A stretch of DNA of 64,000 bases from Auricularia sp. M13 (taxonomy: Eukaryota > Basidiomycota > Agaricomycetes > Auriculariales > Auriculariaceae). Below the pieces are notes generated by a model that was not told the DNA's origin, did no database searches, and was given only the letters and a program-made list of their open reading frames with translations. The translations under genes and the position numbers were made by a program. The DNA is taken from contig CM073204.1 of NCBI GenBank assembly GCA_037042915.1, forward strand, positions 992,001-1,056,000, written 5' to 3'. Positions 43,001 to 53,849 of the stretch are shown here, piece by piece. How positions within the stretch are numbered: position 1 is the first letter of the stretch; each line of letters begins with the position of its first letter.

Positions 43001-45082
43001 ACCTTCATCGTCGCCCGCACCCACCTTCATCGTCGCCCGCACCCATCACGCTCACACACGCTTTTGCAGGTCTTCGCGCTGCTGCTGCTGGGCGAGTTCG
43101 CGGCGTACACGGCGCCCGGCGAGCAGCTCGCGCCGTACATCCCGCGCGGCAGCTCGGCGCTGCTCGAGGCGAGGCGGTACTTGGAGCGCGCGGCGTATTT
43201 GGGGAGCGGGGCGGGTGAGTGCTTGCCTTCATTCATTCTTCTTTCCCGCCTTCCTCTTTCCTACTGTAACACCCCGCCTTCCTACCGTAACGCCCCGCCC
43301 CTCTCGCCGTCCCCTTTGCAACCTCTCGCCTTCCCACTGCTACCTCTCGCCGTCCCGTCTTCCCGTTGCATCCTCTCGTCTTCCCACTGCAACCTCTCAC
43401 CTTCGCATCCTCTCGTCTTCGCACTGCAACCTCGGGAGTTCGCTGACGCTCGCCCGCAGCACAGTTCAAGCTCGGACACGCATACGAGTTCGGCGCGGCG
43501 CCGTTCGCGCCGGACCCGCTGCTCAGCGTGCAGTACTACTCGCTGGCGGCGCAGCGCGGGCACCCCGAGGCGGATATGGCGCTCAGCAAGTGGTTCTTGT
43601 GCGGGAGCGAGGGCGCGTTTGAGAAGGTGTGTTTTTTTTCTTGCTTGGTGCGGCCTGATTTGCGGTTTGGCGCGTTTGCGATTTGCGGTTGGCCGGCTGC
43701 GCTCTGCCCGCGACGTCGGTGGATGCGAGAGAGGTGTTGTCGACGGTGGATGCGAGAGCGTCGCGCTCTGCCTCTGCTGTTGACGTCGCTGGATGCGAGA
43801 GCTTGGCGCTTAGAGTGGGGTTGTCGGGTCGTGTTCGGAGTGTCGGGGGCGACGCGCGCGCGAATTTGGGGCGTCGGCGCGGTCGTGCATCTTTTGATGG
43901 CGCCCCCTGCGCCTCGACAGCGACTCCTCCTCCGCCTCGACCATGGCCACCCTCTGCGCATCGACAACGGGACTCTCCGCGCTTGAAAGCGCGACTGGGA
44001 CTGGGCGGATTGGCGTGCCTGGGTGGATGCTGACTTGACGTCTTCTTCTTTCTTTGGTGCAGGACGAAGGCCTTGCGCGCGTGTTTGCGGAGAAGAGCGC
44101 CATGAGAGGCGAGCGCGAGGGCGAGTTTGCTATGGGGTATTACTGCGAGGTGAGCGTTCTTTCCTTGGTGCTACAGCGCGTTTGCGGGCGGCCGCACCGC
44201 GTCGCGTCCTTCGGCCTGAGCTGCTGCTTACGCTCATTGCAGGTCGGCATTGGCGCGCCCGGACACACGAAAGATCTCGACGCCGCGCGGATGTGGTACA
44301 CGCGCGCGGCGGAGAAGGGCAGCGCCGAGGCGCGCAAACGCCTGGACGCGCTGAACGCGGCGCAGCCCGCGACGCTGGGGCGCGCGGAGCACGAGCAGCT
44401 CAAGGAGAGCACGCTCGTGCGGCGGCGGACGCAGGCGCGCGACGAGGCGTGGGCGGCGGGGCGCAAGAGCAAGATGCAGCAGCCGCTGGGGACGCGCGTC
44501 GAGGCCGTCGCGGAGGAGGTGGCTAGGATGCATATCCAGCCGGCGCCACAGCAACAACAGCCTGGCGCGCAGATTCATGCGATGCCTGCTCCTGCGCCGG
44601 GCCAGGGGAGGAGGCCGTTGCCTGCGGGCGCGCAGATGCCGCAGCAGCGCTACTCGTTGTCTGATTCGGGCCCCGTGGGTGGGAGTGGGAGTGGGAGTGG
44701 TGGGATCGTGCCGTCGCATGCGAAGATGGAGTCGGCGGGCTCGCCGAGCCATGGAGGGATGCCGCCCAGTCATGGAGGGCGCGTGCGCGTGCCGATTCGG
44801 CTGGACGACCCGCCGCCGGCTCCTGCTCCTGCGCCCGCACCTGTCGACGCTGCTCCTCCCTCTGCTGCAGCCCCTCGACCGCAGGCTTCGTCGTCTGCTT
44901 CCGCGCCGGCGTCCGCCCAGAAGCCCCCTCCGACGAGCAAGCCGTCTTTACCGGCCGCTGCGACGGGAGGGTCGGCGGGCGGAGGGAGCGCTGCGACGCC
45001 GCCCAAGAAGGGCCCGGCGACGTTCCAGGAGATGGGCTTCCAGAGCCAGAAGCTGGATGATCGCGATTGCGTGATCATGTGA
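40031..45082 (+). CDS. SKT5: Chitin synthase regulator Skt5/Chs4-like, Sel1 repeats and C-terminal farnesylation box
   Basis: Exons: 40031-40237, 40305-40395, 40452-40554, 40611-41071, 41133-41220, 41287-41428, 41687-41806, 43070-43214, 43460-43626, 44063-44149, 44243-45082, joining in frame to 816 residues. The first 280 residues are Pro-rich and disordered. Sel1-like repeats occupy about residues 285-575 (for example AWFNIARDYE, RLGMAHLLGQLG, FKLGHAYEFG, MGYYCEVG). A Pro/Ser/Ala-rich tail ends in CVIM, a CaaX farnesylation signal also present in yeast Skt5/Chs4. Family members recruit or activate chitin synthase III at the bud neck or septum; I infer the same role. Intron 7 (41,807-43,069, 1263 nt) is unusually long and full of short repeats. 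Splice sites follow GTRNGT and YAG throughout. Confidence 0.88.
42340..43060 (+). repeat. Minisatellites inside the long intron 7 of SKT5
   Basis: Three arrays are visible. About 42,345-42,480 holds degenerate units around GCGTTGGCGAGCGCGG. About 42,475-42,535 holds three near-identical 21-bp units of the type CGATGTCGAGCGCGGAATCA. About 42,965-43,045 holds four copies of an ACCTTCATCGTCGCCCGCAC unit close to the acceptor. The arrays keep several frames open by chance, which produces long spurious ORFs. Confidence 0.8.
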
Positions 45083-45676
45083 GCCCGGACTGTATGAGCA
45101 AGAGGGTGTGATGAGGAGGATGGGGAGTGTAATTGCGCCCGGTGCGGGTGCGTTGTAGATCCATGGTGTACTACTTAGACTGTTGACGTGCATTGAGAAG
45201 CAAAGATGTTGATCATTGGGTGTCTTGTCTGCGTCTGGAACTTTACGCTACCGTCGTTCGATGGAGTCGCGGATGTCTCCACGCGCGTTTTACTTCGAAC
45301 GTTTGTGCTGGAAGTCTGCGAAGGAGAATACTCTACGCCCGCGCAAGGGAAGATACAAATTTCACCCAGTGCTCATTTGGAACTGGAACGATGGCAGCAA
45401 ACAAAGTTCGGACCGGCCAGCTCCGCAACTTTTCCTTCCAAGTGACACGGTAATCGTCAGTACGACTTCATTCATAGTCGACGCGTTCTCATAACAGTTG
45501 CATTATCCGCGCTTCCGATCGGGATTTCTACTCCGGTCTCGCTTGCGCTCGCTCTCTTCAGGCTCATGGTCACCGCTGTCAGATGCTGTAATGGCAGATA
45601 GGCTGCTATAACCACAGTCTTCCTGGGCGGCCTGGCGCCTCCTCGCTGTTTATTCCGCCGTCTGCTGCTCACTACA
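45083..45676. other. Intergenic between SKT5 and symporter copy 1
   Basis: This is the promoter region of symporter copy 1. It contains the conserved block at 45,384-45,425 described separately. Confidence 0.5.
45384..45425 (+). promoter_or_regulatory. Conserved upstream block of symporter copy 1
   Basis: This 42-bp block matches 48,447-48,488 at about 37 positions, including TTCGGACCGG. It lies about 250 bp upstream of the ATG, as in copy 2 (about 265 bp). Conservation between the paralogues, while the surrounding DNA has diverged, suggests a shared regulatory site. Confidence 0.55.
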
Positions 45677-47907
45677 ATGTCGTCCGTTGCGGCCACACTG
45701 CCGCAAGCGGCGGGCTACGGCGTCGTCGTCGGGATCGGGTCTTTCTTCGCTCTGCTCATGAGCGGCATCTCGTACCTCCAGAACCGCTACACGCGCTTCT
45801 CCACGCTGCAGAGCGAGGAGTTCAACACTGCGAGCCGGAACGTCAAGCCTGGCCTCATCGGTGAGCACCCAGACGTGGCTGAACCTGTTTGCTCACTGGA
45901 GCGCACTGTCCAGCAAGCGGCATCGTCAGCGCTTGGACATGGGCGGCTACGCTACTCCAAAGCTGCACCGTCGCATACCAATACGGCGTCGCAGGGCCCT
46001 TATGGTATGCGGTGGGCGGGACAGTCCAGATTTTATGGTTCGCCGTGCTCGCGTGCAAAGGTCATTGGCTCCTTCTCCCCCTACTCCATCACGCTCGTTC
46101 TGACTTGCTGAGCTCTCTCTTTCGTGCAGTGAAGCAGAACGCACCAAGGTGTCATACTTACCTCGAGATCATCTACGCGCGATACGGCGCGCCGACGCAC
46201 TGCGTGTTCATCTTCTTTGCGCTGCTCACTAATATCCTCGTCGGGAGCCAGCTTCTCCTGGGCGGCAGCGTCGTTGTCACCAGCTTGACAGGGATGAACG
46301 TCTACGCAGCCATATTCCTCATTCCCGTCGGCGTTTGCGCGTATGTTGTGCTTGGGGGACTGCGAGCGACATTTCTCTGTGAGTACTGGAGAAGATGTTG
46401 ACGCATGCACCCGACTCAACCCCTGCGTCGTAGGCGACTACTCCCACACGCTTATATTGATGATCATCATGCTATACTTCATGTTCAACGTCTACACCTT
46501 TAACGATCTCATCGGCTCCCCGTCGCGGATGTACGACCTTCTGCACGAGGCTGCGCAACGCATCCCGGTCGATGGGAACAGCGAGGGCAGCTACCTGACG
46601 CTCAAGTCCAACTTTGCCCTCGTCTTTGGTGCGTAGACGCAGTTGTCCGAAAAACATGTCTGAACTGCGAAACCAGGTGCTATCCAACTTTGCAGCGGCC
46701 CCGCAACAGGCTTCCTGGACCAAGCCTACTGGCAACGCGCCATCGCCTCGCGGCCGGAGACCGCCGTGCAGGCGTACATCCTCGGCGGCATGGCCTGGTT
46801 CGCCATACCCTTCGGCTTCGCTAGCACCCTCGGCCTCGCAGCCGTCGCGCTCTCCTCGAACCCCATCTTCCCGACCTACCCCGCGCTCCCCACGCCCGCG
46901 GAAATATCCAGCGGCCTCTCAGCGGCCTTCTCCACATCCGCACTGATGGGGACGAAGGGCGCGGTGGCGCTGCTCATCGTGCTCTTCATGGCGGTGACGA
47001 GCAGCGCGAGCGCCGAGCTCATCGCCGTGAGCAGCGTGCTGACGTTCGACGTGTACAAGACGTACCTCCGCCCACGCGCCAGCCAGGCGCAGCTCATCGC
47101 CGTCTCGCACTGGATGATTGCGCTGTTCGGCGTCGCTATGGCGGGCTTTGCGTGTATTTGGAATGTGGTGGGCGTCGACGTGGGATGGCTGTTCCTCGTC
47201 ATGGGCCTGCTGATTGGCGGCCCCGTCTTCCCCGCGGCCTTTGCGGTGACGTGGCGCAGGCAGACTGCTGCGGGTGCCATTGCGGGATCTCTGGCGGGCT
47301 TGGGGGCGGGCGTTGTGGCCTGGCTGATTACGGCGCTGTTGAAGTATGGCGCGATTACGGTCGCGACAACGGGGTTGGAGTACCCGACGCTCGCGGGCAA
47401 CCTTGCGGCGATTCTAGTTGGTCTGGTCGTGACTGTCGCTGTGTCGTGGATATGGCCTGCCGACGGCGAGTTCGATTGGGCTGTTACGCGCGCCATCAAT
47501 ACTTCGACTTACGAGCTCGCGAGTCGGAGAACGCGACCGCTACCGCCGTCGTCGAGCCGGTCGACGAGGATAAGGACAAAGAGGCCGGGGAGCACCGCGC
47601 CTCACCGCCGGCGTCAGATGAAAGTAGCTCAATCGAAGAAGCGAAGTCCCTCCGACGCTCCTTCACTCTCGCCTGCGTCTCCTCGCTCGTCCTGACGTTC
47701 GTGCTCAACTTCGTCATCCCCATGCCGATGTTCTTCGCGCACTACGTCTTCTCGCGCGCATTCTTCACCGGCTGGGTCGTGCTATCGTTCCTGTGGGTCT
47801 TCCTCGGCGCCGCGGCAAGCTGTGTTCTTCCTGTGTGGGAGACGCGCGGGTTCTTCGTGGAGCTTGCTGGCGCGGTGAAACGGGATGTCAGGGCGCGTTG
47901 GAGATGA
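45677..47907 (+). pseudogene. Sodium:solute symporter (urea transporter Dur3-like), copy 1, apparent frameshift
   Basis: Exons: 45677-45860, 45914-46060, 46130-46378, 46434-46628, 46677-47907. The protein has the pattern of the SSS family urea transporters: about 15 membrane segments, [15 protein letters not shown] at the N-terminus, [15 protein letters not shown], then GSQLLLGGS and [14 protein letters not shown]. Exons 2-4 have exactly the same lengths as in copy 2 (147, 249, 195 nt). The last exon needs a change of frame near 47,490-47,530, between the AINTS and ESENATA segments. Without it the protein loses its last membrane segments, which continue in another frame to 47,907. No plausible intron explains this, so it is either a real frameshift or a sequence error. 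Confidence 0.75.
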
Positions 47908-48751
47908 GATGAGCATCATGTATCTCGCCGCTCCGACTTGTGGCCCGCTCCAGAGAGTCGTGTAGTGACCATACTGTCTTGGATACATTGCACCACGCGT
48001 AAGGTTCACATCTGGAATGTGATCACGTGACCGGCCGCCGTGCGCGCCACACTTGAAAACTGCATACACGCTCAGGAGCCCGTCCAGGAATTCGCTACCC
48101 ACTTTCTTCACATTTCAGGCTTCATGTTCATGTGGCGCAGGAACGCGATTAGCAGGTGCAAATCCGCGGATTTCGGTTCAATGCCATGAGACTTACACAG
48201 CGACAGCGTGCTCAGAGCCATGATTTTGCACAATAAAACTCGCTTCCCATAATTGCTGCCTCTATCAGCTCACCAGGCGCCGTCGAAGCTTCTGCAGAGT
48301 AAAACATTGAAGAATAGTTGGAAACTTGTAGAAAATGGACGCTCAGGTGACGTTACATGGCAAATTGCACCCAAGACTCCAGCGAGCGCTAGCGCTCATG
48401 CCCAACTGCACACCCACCTTCCGGTTTTTGTTTTTTTTTCGTCCCGTGGAACGACGGCAGCAGACAAGGTTCGGACCGGTCATCTCCGTGACTTCTTCCC
48501 CAACCGCAAGGGTAATGATGCTGAATCCACACTCACGCTAAGTATACCTCCCGCGCGTCTCACATATCAGCTGCAGCAATGCATCTTCGCCGCCCAGCTC
48601 GCTGGCGCTTGCACAAGTATTCAATAATCAGACCGTTCAGGACTGCGACACCGGCAGGCGACGACCCCGCGCCTCGGCAGCAATGAAGATAGGCTCCTAT
48701 TAAAGCAAGTATACGCGCCCTTCCTTATCACTGCGCCCCCTCTCCACCTCC
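47908..48751. other. Intergenic between the two symporter copies
   Basis: It contains the duplicated upstream block (48,447-48,488) and a T-run near 48,428-48,439. No gene is recognised. Confidence 0.5.
48447..48488 (+). promoter_or_regulatory. Conserved upstream block of symporter copy 2
   Basis: This is the counterpart of 45,384-45,425, located about 265 bp upstream of the copy 2 ATG. Both contain TTCGGACCGG. Confidence 0.55.
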
Positions 48752-50988
48752 ATGTCTTCAACACCGACAGCGACGGCATTACCCCAAGCCGCGGGCTACG
48801 GCGTCGTCGTCGGGATCGGCTTCTTCTTTGCGCTGCTCATGAGCGGCATATCCTACCTCCAGAACCGCTACACGCGCTTTTCCACGAAGCAGAGCGAGGA
48901 GTTTAACACTGCCAGCCGCAATGTAAAGCCGGGTCTCATTGGTAAGATAGTCGCATGTTTCATACGATGACCGTTAGTGATGCCACGTTCGAACATAGCC
49001 AGTGGAATTGTCAGCGCATGGACATGGGCGGCAACCCTCCTTCAGAGTTGCACCGTCGCGTACCGATACGGCGTCGCAGGGCCCTTCTGGTACGCCGCTG
49101 GGGCGACAGTCCAGATCCTGATGTTTTCAGTCCTCGCATGCAAAGGCTAGCTTACCTTTGCCAATTCACAACGACGCTTACTCGCGCACGCAGTGAAGCA
49201 AAACGCTCCTAGATGCCATACATACCTAGAAATAATCTACGCGCGCTACGGCGCCGCAACACACTGGGTGTTCATCTTCTTCGCCCTGCTCACCAACATC
49301 CTCGTCGGCAGCCAACTTCTGCTGGGCGGCAGCGCCGTCGTGGCCAGTCTAACAGGGATGAACGTCTACGCCGCCATCTTCCTCATACCCGTGGGTGTTT
49401 GCGCGTACGTCGTCCTCGGTGGACTGCGTGCGACTTTCCTATGTGAGTGCAACGCGTCAGGCTGTTTCGTCCATCGTACAAACTTGAAGCTGAACACTTG
49501 GCACTCGCATCGCAGGCGACTACTCGCACACGCTCATATTGATGGCCATCATGCTCTACTTCATGTTCAACGTCTATACCACGAACGATCTCATCGGCTC
49601 GCCGTCGCGGATGTACGATCTCTTGAACGCCGCCGCCAACCGAATTCCAGTCGCCGGCAACATCCAAGGCAGCTACCTGACGTTGAAGTCAAACTTCGCA
49701 CTAGTATTTGGTGCGTGCATATCCAACGTCCTCGCAGCTACAGCTACCCTGCTAATCCCGCGTCGAGCTAGGCGTTATCCAACTGTGCAGCGGTTCAGGA
49801 ACAGTCTTCCTGGACCAAGCCTACTGGCAGCGCGCAATCGCCTCACGGCCCAAGACAGCCGTGCACGCCTACATCCTGGGCGGCATGGCCTGGTTCGCCA
49901 TCCCCTTCGGCTTCGCCAGCACACTGGGCCTCGCAGCCGTCGCGCTCGTCTCCAACTCCATCTTCCCGACCTACCCCCTGCTCCCCAGCGACGCGCAAAT
50001 ATCCAGCGGCCTAGCAGCAGCATTCTCCTCATCCGCGCTCCTGGGCACGAAGGGCGCGGTGGCGCTGCTCATCGTGCTCTTCATGGCCGTGACGAGCTGC
50101 GCGAGCGCCGAGCTGATCGCGGTGTCGAGCGTGCTGACGTTCGACGTCTACAAGACCTACATCCGCCCGCGCGCCTCGCCCGCCCAGCTCATCGCCGTCT
50201 CGCACCGCATGATCGGCGTCTTCGGGCTCACCATGGCGGTGTTCGCGTGCGTGTGGAACGCCATCGGCATCGACCTCGGCTGGCTGTTCCTCGTCATGGG
50301 CCTGCTCATCGGCGGCGCCGTCTTCCCCGCCGCCTTCGCCGTCACATGGCGCGGGCAGACGGCCGCCGGCGCCATTGCTGGGTGTCTGGCGGGGCTGGCG
50401 GCGGGGCTCGTTGCGTGGCTCGTCACGGCGCAGCGGCTTTATGGCGAGCTGACTATTGCCACTACGGGCATGGAGTATCCGACCCTCGCGGGCAACCTCG
50501 GCGCTATACTTATAGGTCTATTCGTCACGGTCGCCGTCTCGTGGATCTGGCCTGGCGAGTTTGACTGGGCAGTCACTCGGGCTCTCAACACCGAACTTCA
50601 AGTTGAAGTTGCGCCCTCGGACGGAACCACTGCCACCGTCACCGTCGAGCCAGACATCGCGGTGAAGGAGAAAGAGGAAAGCGAGCAGCCATCCGAGGAA
50701 AGCGGTTCAGTGACCGACGACGCCAAGACGCTGCGCAGCGCGTTCACCCTGGCGTGCGTCTCGTCGTTCGTCCTGACGTTCATCATGGACTTCCTGATCC
50801 CCATGCCGATGTTCTTCGCGCACTACGTCTTCTCGCGCGCCTTCTTCACCGCATGGGTCGTCGTCTCGTTCCTCTGGGTCTTCGCGAGCGCCGCAACGAG
50901 CTGCATCCTGCCCATCTGGGAGACGCGCGGTTTCTTCGTGGAACTTGCTTCGGCAGTTTCACGGGACATTAAAGCGCGACTGCGTTGA
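48752..50988 (+). CDS. Sodium:solute symporter (urea transporter Dur3-like), copy 2, intact
   Basis: Exons: 48752-48941, 48999-49145, 49194-49442, 49516-49710, 49772-50988, joining in frame to 665 residues, a normal length for Dur3-type transporters. The N-terminus carries [20 protein letters not shown], and the core has [14 protein letters not shown] and [14 protein letters not shown]. An acidic cytoplasmic loop (about residues 540-585) precedes the final membrane segments ([13 protein letters not shown], then [13 protein letters not shown]). These proteins import urea with Na+ or H+ across the plasma membrane. Polyamine uptake is also known in the family. The second intron (49,146-49,193) has a GC donor (AAAG then GCTAGC), where copy 1 has a GT donor. 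It forms a tandem pair with copy 1. Confidence 0.88.
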
Positions 50989-51115
50989 ACTTCGCCTTGG
51001 TCGTGCAATATGTGGACTTGTACTATGTAGTCCTACAGAAAGTCCGCCGCCGCGTGGTATCCCGGGCCTGCGTTACAAGTACCGTACAATACAGTGTGCT
51101 GAATAACGCCGCAAT

Positions 51116-53523
51116 CTATCTCTCAGGCTGCCGATTTGGCAGCTCCCAGCGGGTATCGCATTCAATTGCGACTGTCTCCTCGTCTCCCGCGGCATCACGG
51201 AAACTGAGGCGGTGGTCCGTTGTGAGTTGTCCGCCGGTCATCTCGGGCGATTTGGCTGCCACACGCAGATTGAGCACGATGCGGCACGCCAATGTCGAGT
51301 AAATTATTCTCGCAAAGCTAACACAACCTCACGTTCAGCTGTCAAGGGTTGTGCATTTAAATGCGTACCCGACGATTAAGAGCTGGTATTGTGGCTAGAG
51401 TAAAGTTTCGCTTTCAGGTCAGTCCTGTGAGCGATCATGATGGAAATGGGCGTCGCCGCGTACCGGTGCCAGATTCCAGACTAGGATGTTGGCCGTGGCG
51501 AATACTGCGATGCGCCACATTATCATAAGCCGAAGGTTGGAGCGATAAGCTTCAAAAGTCCTCACGAAGCATGAATGAGAAGTAAGAAAAGGCTGGGGAA
51601 AGCATGAGTGGTTCAAAGTCCATTCAATGCAGTGCGACAATTACTTGCAACTCACCGTCGCGATACAATGCAGCTGTGAGTCGCATCGCTCCCTTTCGGA
51701 CTGGACGGCGCATCAGTAAGGGTGGTGATCATGCCGAGAGAGTAACATACAATGTTGCAGTGCTTTCGCCGCGGTCAATACAAGCAATACTGGGAGAAGA
51801 GCCTCGGGTTGAGTCAGCGGTCCGGACCCCAGCGGGTTGATACGCACAAGCGTCCACGCAAGTAAAGACGAGCCAGGGCAAATATCCCTCGTTATACGCG
51901 CTCGTCGCGTAGCATCCTTGCAAATGTGGTGAGATGTCATTGGACTGCCGAGAGAGTAACATACAATGTTGCAGTGCTTTCGCCGCGGTCAATACAAGCA
52001 ATACTGGGAGAAGAGCCTCGGGTTGAGTCAGCGGTCCGGACCCCAGCGGGTTGATACGCACAAGCGTCCACGCAAGTAAAGACGAGCCAGGGCAAATATC
52101 CCTCGTTATACGCGCTCGTCGCGTAGCATCCTTGCAAATGTGGTGAGATGTCATTGGACTGCTGAACTGCGTCGGTGTCAGTATGCGGTTCGCCTAGAAT
52201 GTCTAGTCTCCTTCACAGACTTTGACGTTCGAAGATAATCGTTCGAAGTAAAGTCTGCATTAGATCGCGCCCCCCTGATAGCGAGTCCCCAATTCGGGTC
52301 AATCCGTGATTGCTCCGGCGGAGAAACTAATTCGAAAATAATTATTCTCCCTCAACACTCATGCAGAACCTCAGCAAAGCTCACGGAAATGCTCAAATAG
52401 TTTACTCAATTACCTACAACACATTTAGGCGATGGTCTTGAATGACGGACATGTGGGATGGTATAAGGATGGTTATCCGGCGCCTATCGGTTCGGGCCGA
52501 GCAAAAATGCGAGAAATGCAGAAACCGTCCGTCTCCGTTGGGGGAGCCAATATTAACAAGCCATTCGCTTATTATATGATTTATTTAAATTAATTTGGCA
52601 GTTTTGAGTCCCGAGATTCGCTGAATAGCATGCCCACAGAGCGCGTCGAGGTCACGTGCATCGCGGCCATCACCGAATTGGGGACTCACCATCAGGCGGG
52701 TGTAATCTAATACAGACTATAGAATGTCATGAGAGAGATAAACATACATTTGGTGTTGGTGGTCCACGCGATCTCGATGTATACACAGGTGCCAATAATC
52801 GCAATAAGAGCGACGAAGAAAAGAATTTGGAGCGGCCGCGCGCTGTTCCATAGCGCCCACGTGCGAAAAACAATGATCGCTGCGATGCTTGTTTGAGCTA
52901 TCGAATGTCCACGTCAAATGCCACACACCTTGACCGAGGACCATGCCGAACTGAAGTGATGCTACGAGCGCAGTCAGACACAACGACCACAGCAATCCGA
53001 CTGTCTCACAGCTGATGTATGCCGCGGCAGCGTTACAACCGTGTGCATCCAATGGCCCAAACCAAACTGCGAGGAAGGTTTCATGCTGTGAGGAACGAGT
53101 GGAGCTCAGACACCGGGTCGGTATCGCCACGTACGTAATATTTCCATGAGCACCTCTGGCCAGGCGCTGTAGCGAGCTGCATAGTACAGCAACTCCACCG
53201 GCCCCCAACGAGACCAGATAAGCTCGACCTCGTCGCCGAAGGTGATTATGAAGTCAAATATCTGCCAACGTCATGTCAGTCCAGTGTCAACCTGTCTCCG
53301 CATACTGCGGTCCTGGGAAACAGACAAATAAAGTGGCCTTGCACGCTCGATAGTCACCGTTTCAGCGTGGGTTGCGCGGTCCAAAGGGAAAGGCGACGTA
53401 CCATAGATGTACTTCCTGGACATTAGAAGATGCATGTCATTCACATCGAGAGAGAAAGCTGCACACCTTGTACGTATGTGACGCCAGGAGCGTCGTGAGC
53501 AACGCTTCAGGGGGTGGGTCCAT
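51116..53523 (-). CDS. DUF6533-type seven-pass membrane protein, paralogue A, with transposon and duplication
   Basis: Starts at the ATG at 53,523 (MDPPPEALLTTLLASHTYK, exon 53,467-53,523). A DUF6533 core follows from 53,261 (FDFIITFGDEVELIWSRWGP). Helices lie in FLAVWFGP...LLWSLCLTALVA and in a RTWALWNSARPLQILFFVAL segment. After an intron holding a miniature transposon comes a GCYATSAYNEGYLPWLVF segment. The last exon (51,116-about 51,300) encodes the typical STLACRIVLNLRVAA end. The exon with the GCYATS segment lies in an exact 214-bp tandem duplication, so it is present twice. The exact exon borders between 51,300 and 52,160 are unsure. The family is basidiomycete-specific, and its function is unknown. 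Whether paralogue A is still expressed correctly is open. Confidence 0.65.
51732..52159. repeat. Exact 214-bp tandem duplication within a DUF6533 gene
   Basis: The unit beginning GCCGAGAGAGTAACATAC at 51,733 recurs at 51,947 with no difference seen over 214 bp. On the minus strand each unit holds the same exon-like segment (QGCYATSAYNEGYLPWLVFT). The perfect identity implies a very recent duplication, or a collapse or expansion error in the assembly. Confidence 0.9.
52204..52719 (-). mobile_element. Miniature DNA transposon (MITE), copy B, 9-bp target duplication, in an intron
   Basis: This 516-bp element starts TAGTCTCC and ends CAGACTA on the plus strand. Perfect 9-bp direct repeats TAGAATGTC flank it at 52,195-52,203 and 52,720-52,728. 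It is in inverted orientation to copy A (39,077-39,603): its hairpin end (stem 52,216-52,224 with about 52,249-52,257) is on the left. A subterminal stretch near 52,270-52,295 recurs inverted near 52,665-52,700 (containing CCGAATTGGGGACTC), so it also carries long imperfect terminal inverted repeats. It sits inside an intron of the minus-strand DUF6533 gene, between the AWTTNTKC and GCYATS exons. Confidence 0.82.
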
Positions 53524-53849
53524 CGTAATGGTGGTCGACACAGACTACGCGAGAGCGGGAAACGCCCTGCATTCCCGTGCTGTGCTTATATACTCGTGAG
53601 CCGACCCGACGCTGAGCGCCCGGGGCGCTCAGCGCTCAAAGTAACCTACGGTTTGTTTGTGGTCACAAGAAGCCGACTGTAATTGCACGCGACCTCCGCC
53701 GTGCTTCTGCAGTGACAATGTGAACGCGTTAGCACCCGACGGAGCGGAGGGTGACCGAGCTTTTAATAATCAAAGACGACTTTCTGAGGCTTTCTGGATC
53801 AGCCGACGATCCGAGCGGGCAAAGAAAGAGCAATAAAAATATATGGACA

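Noticed and set aside
41547-43622. Plus-strand open frame of 691 codons
   Set aside because: It runs in a different frame from SKT5, straight through exon 7, the long intron and exon 8. Its length comes from in-frame minisatellites that lack stops.
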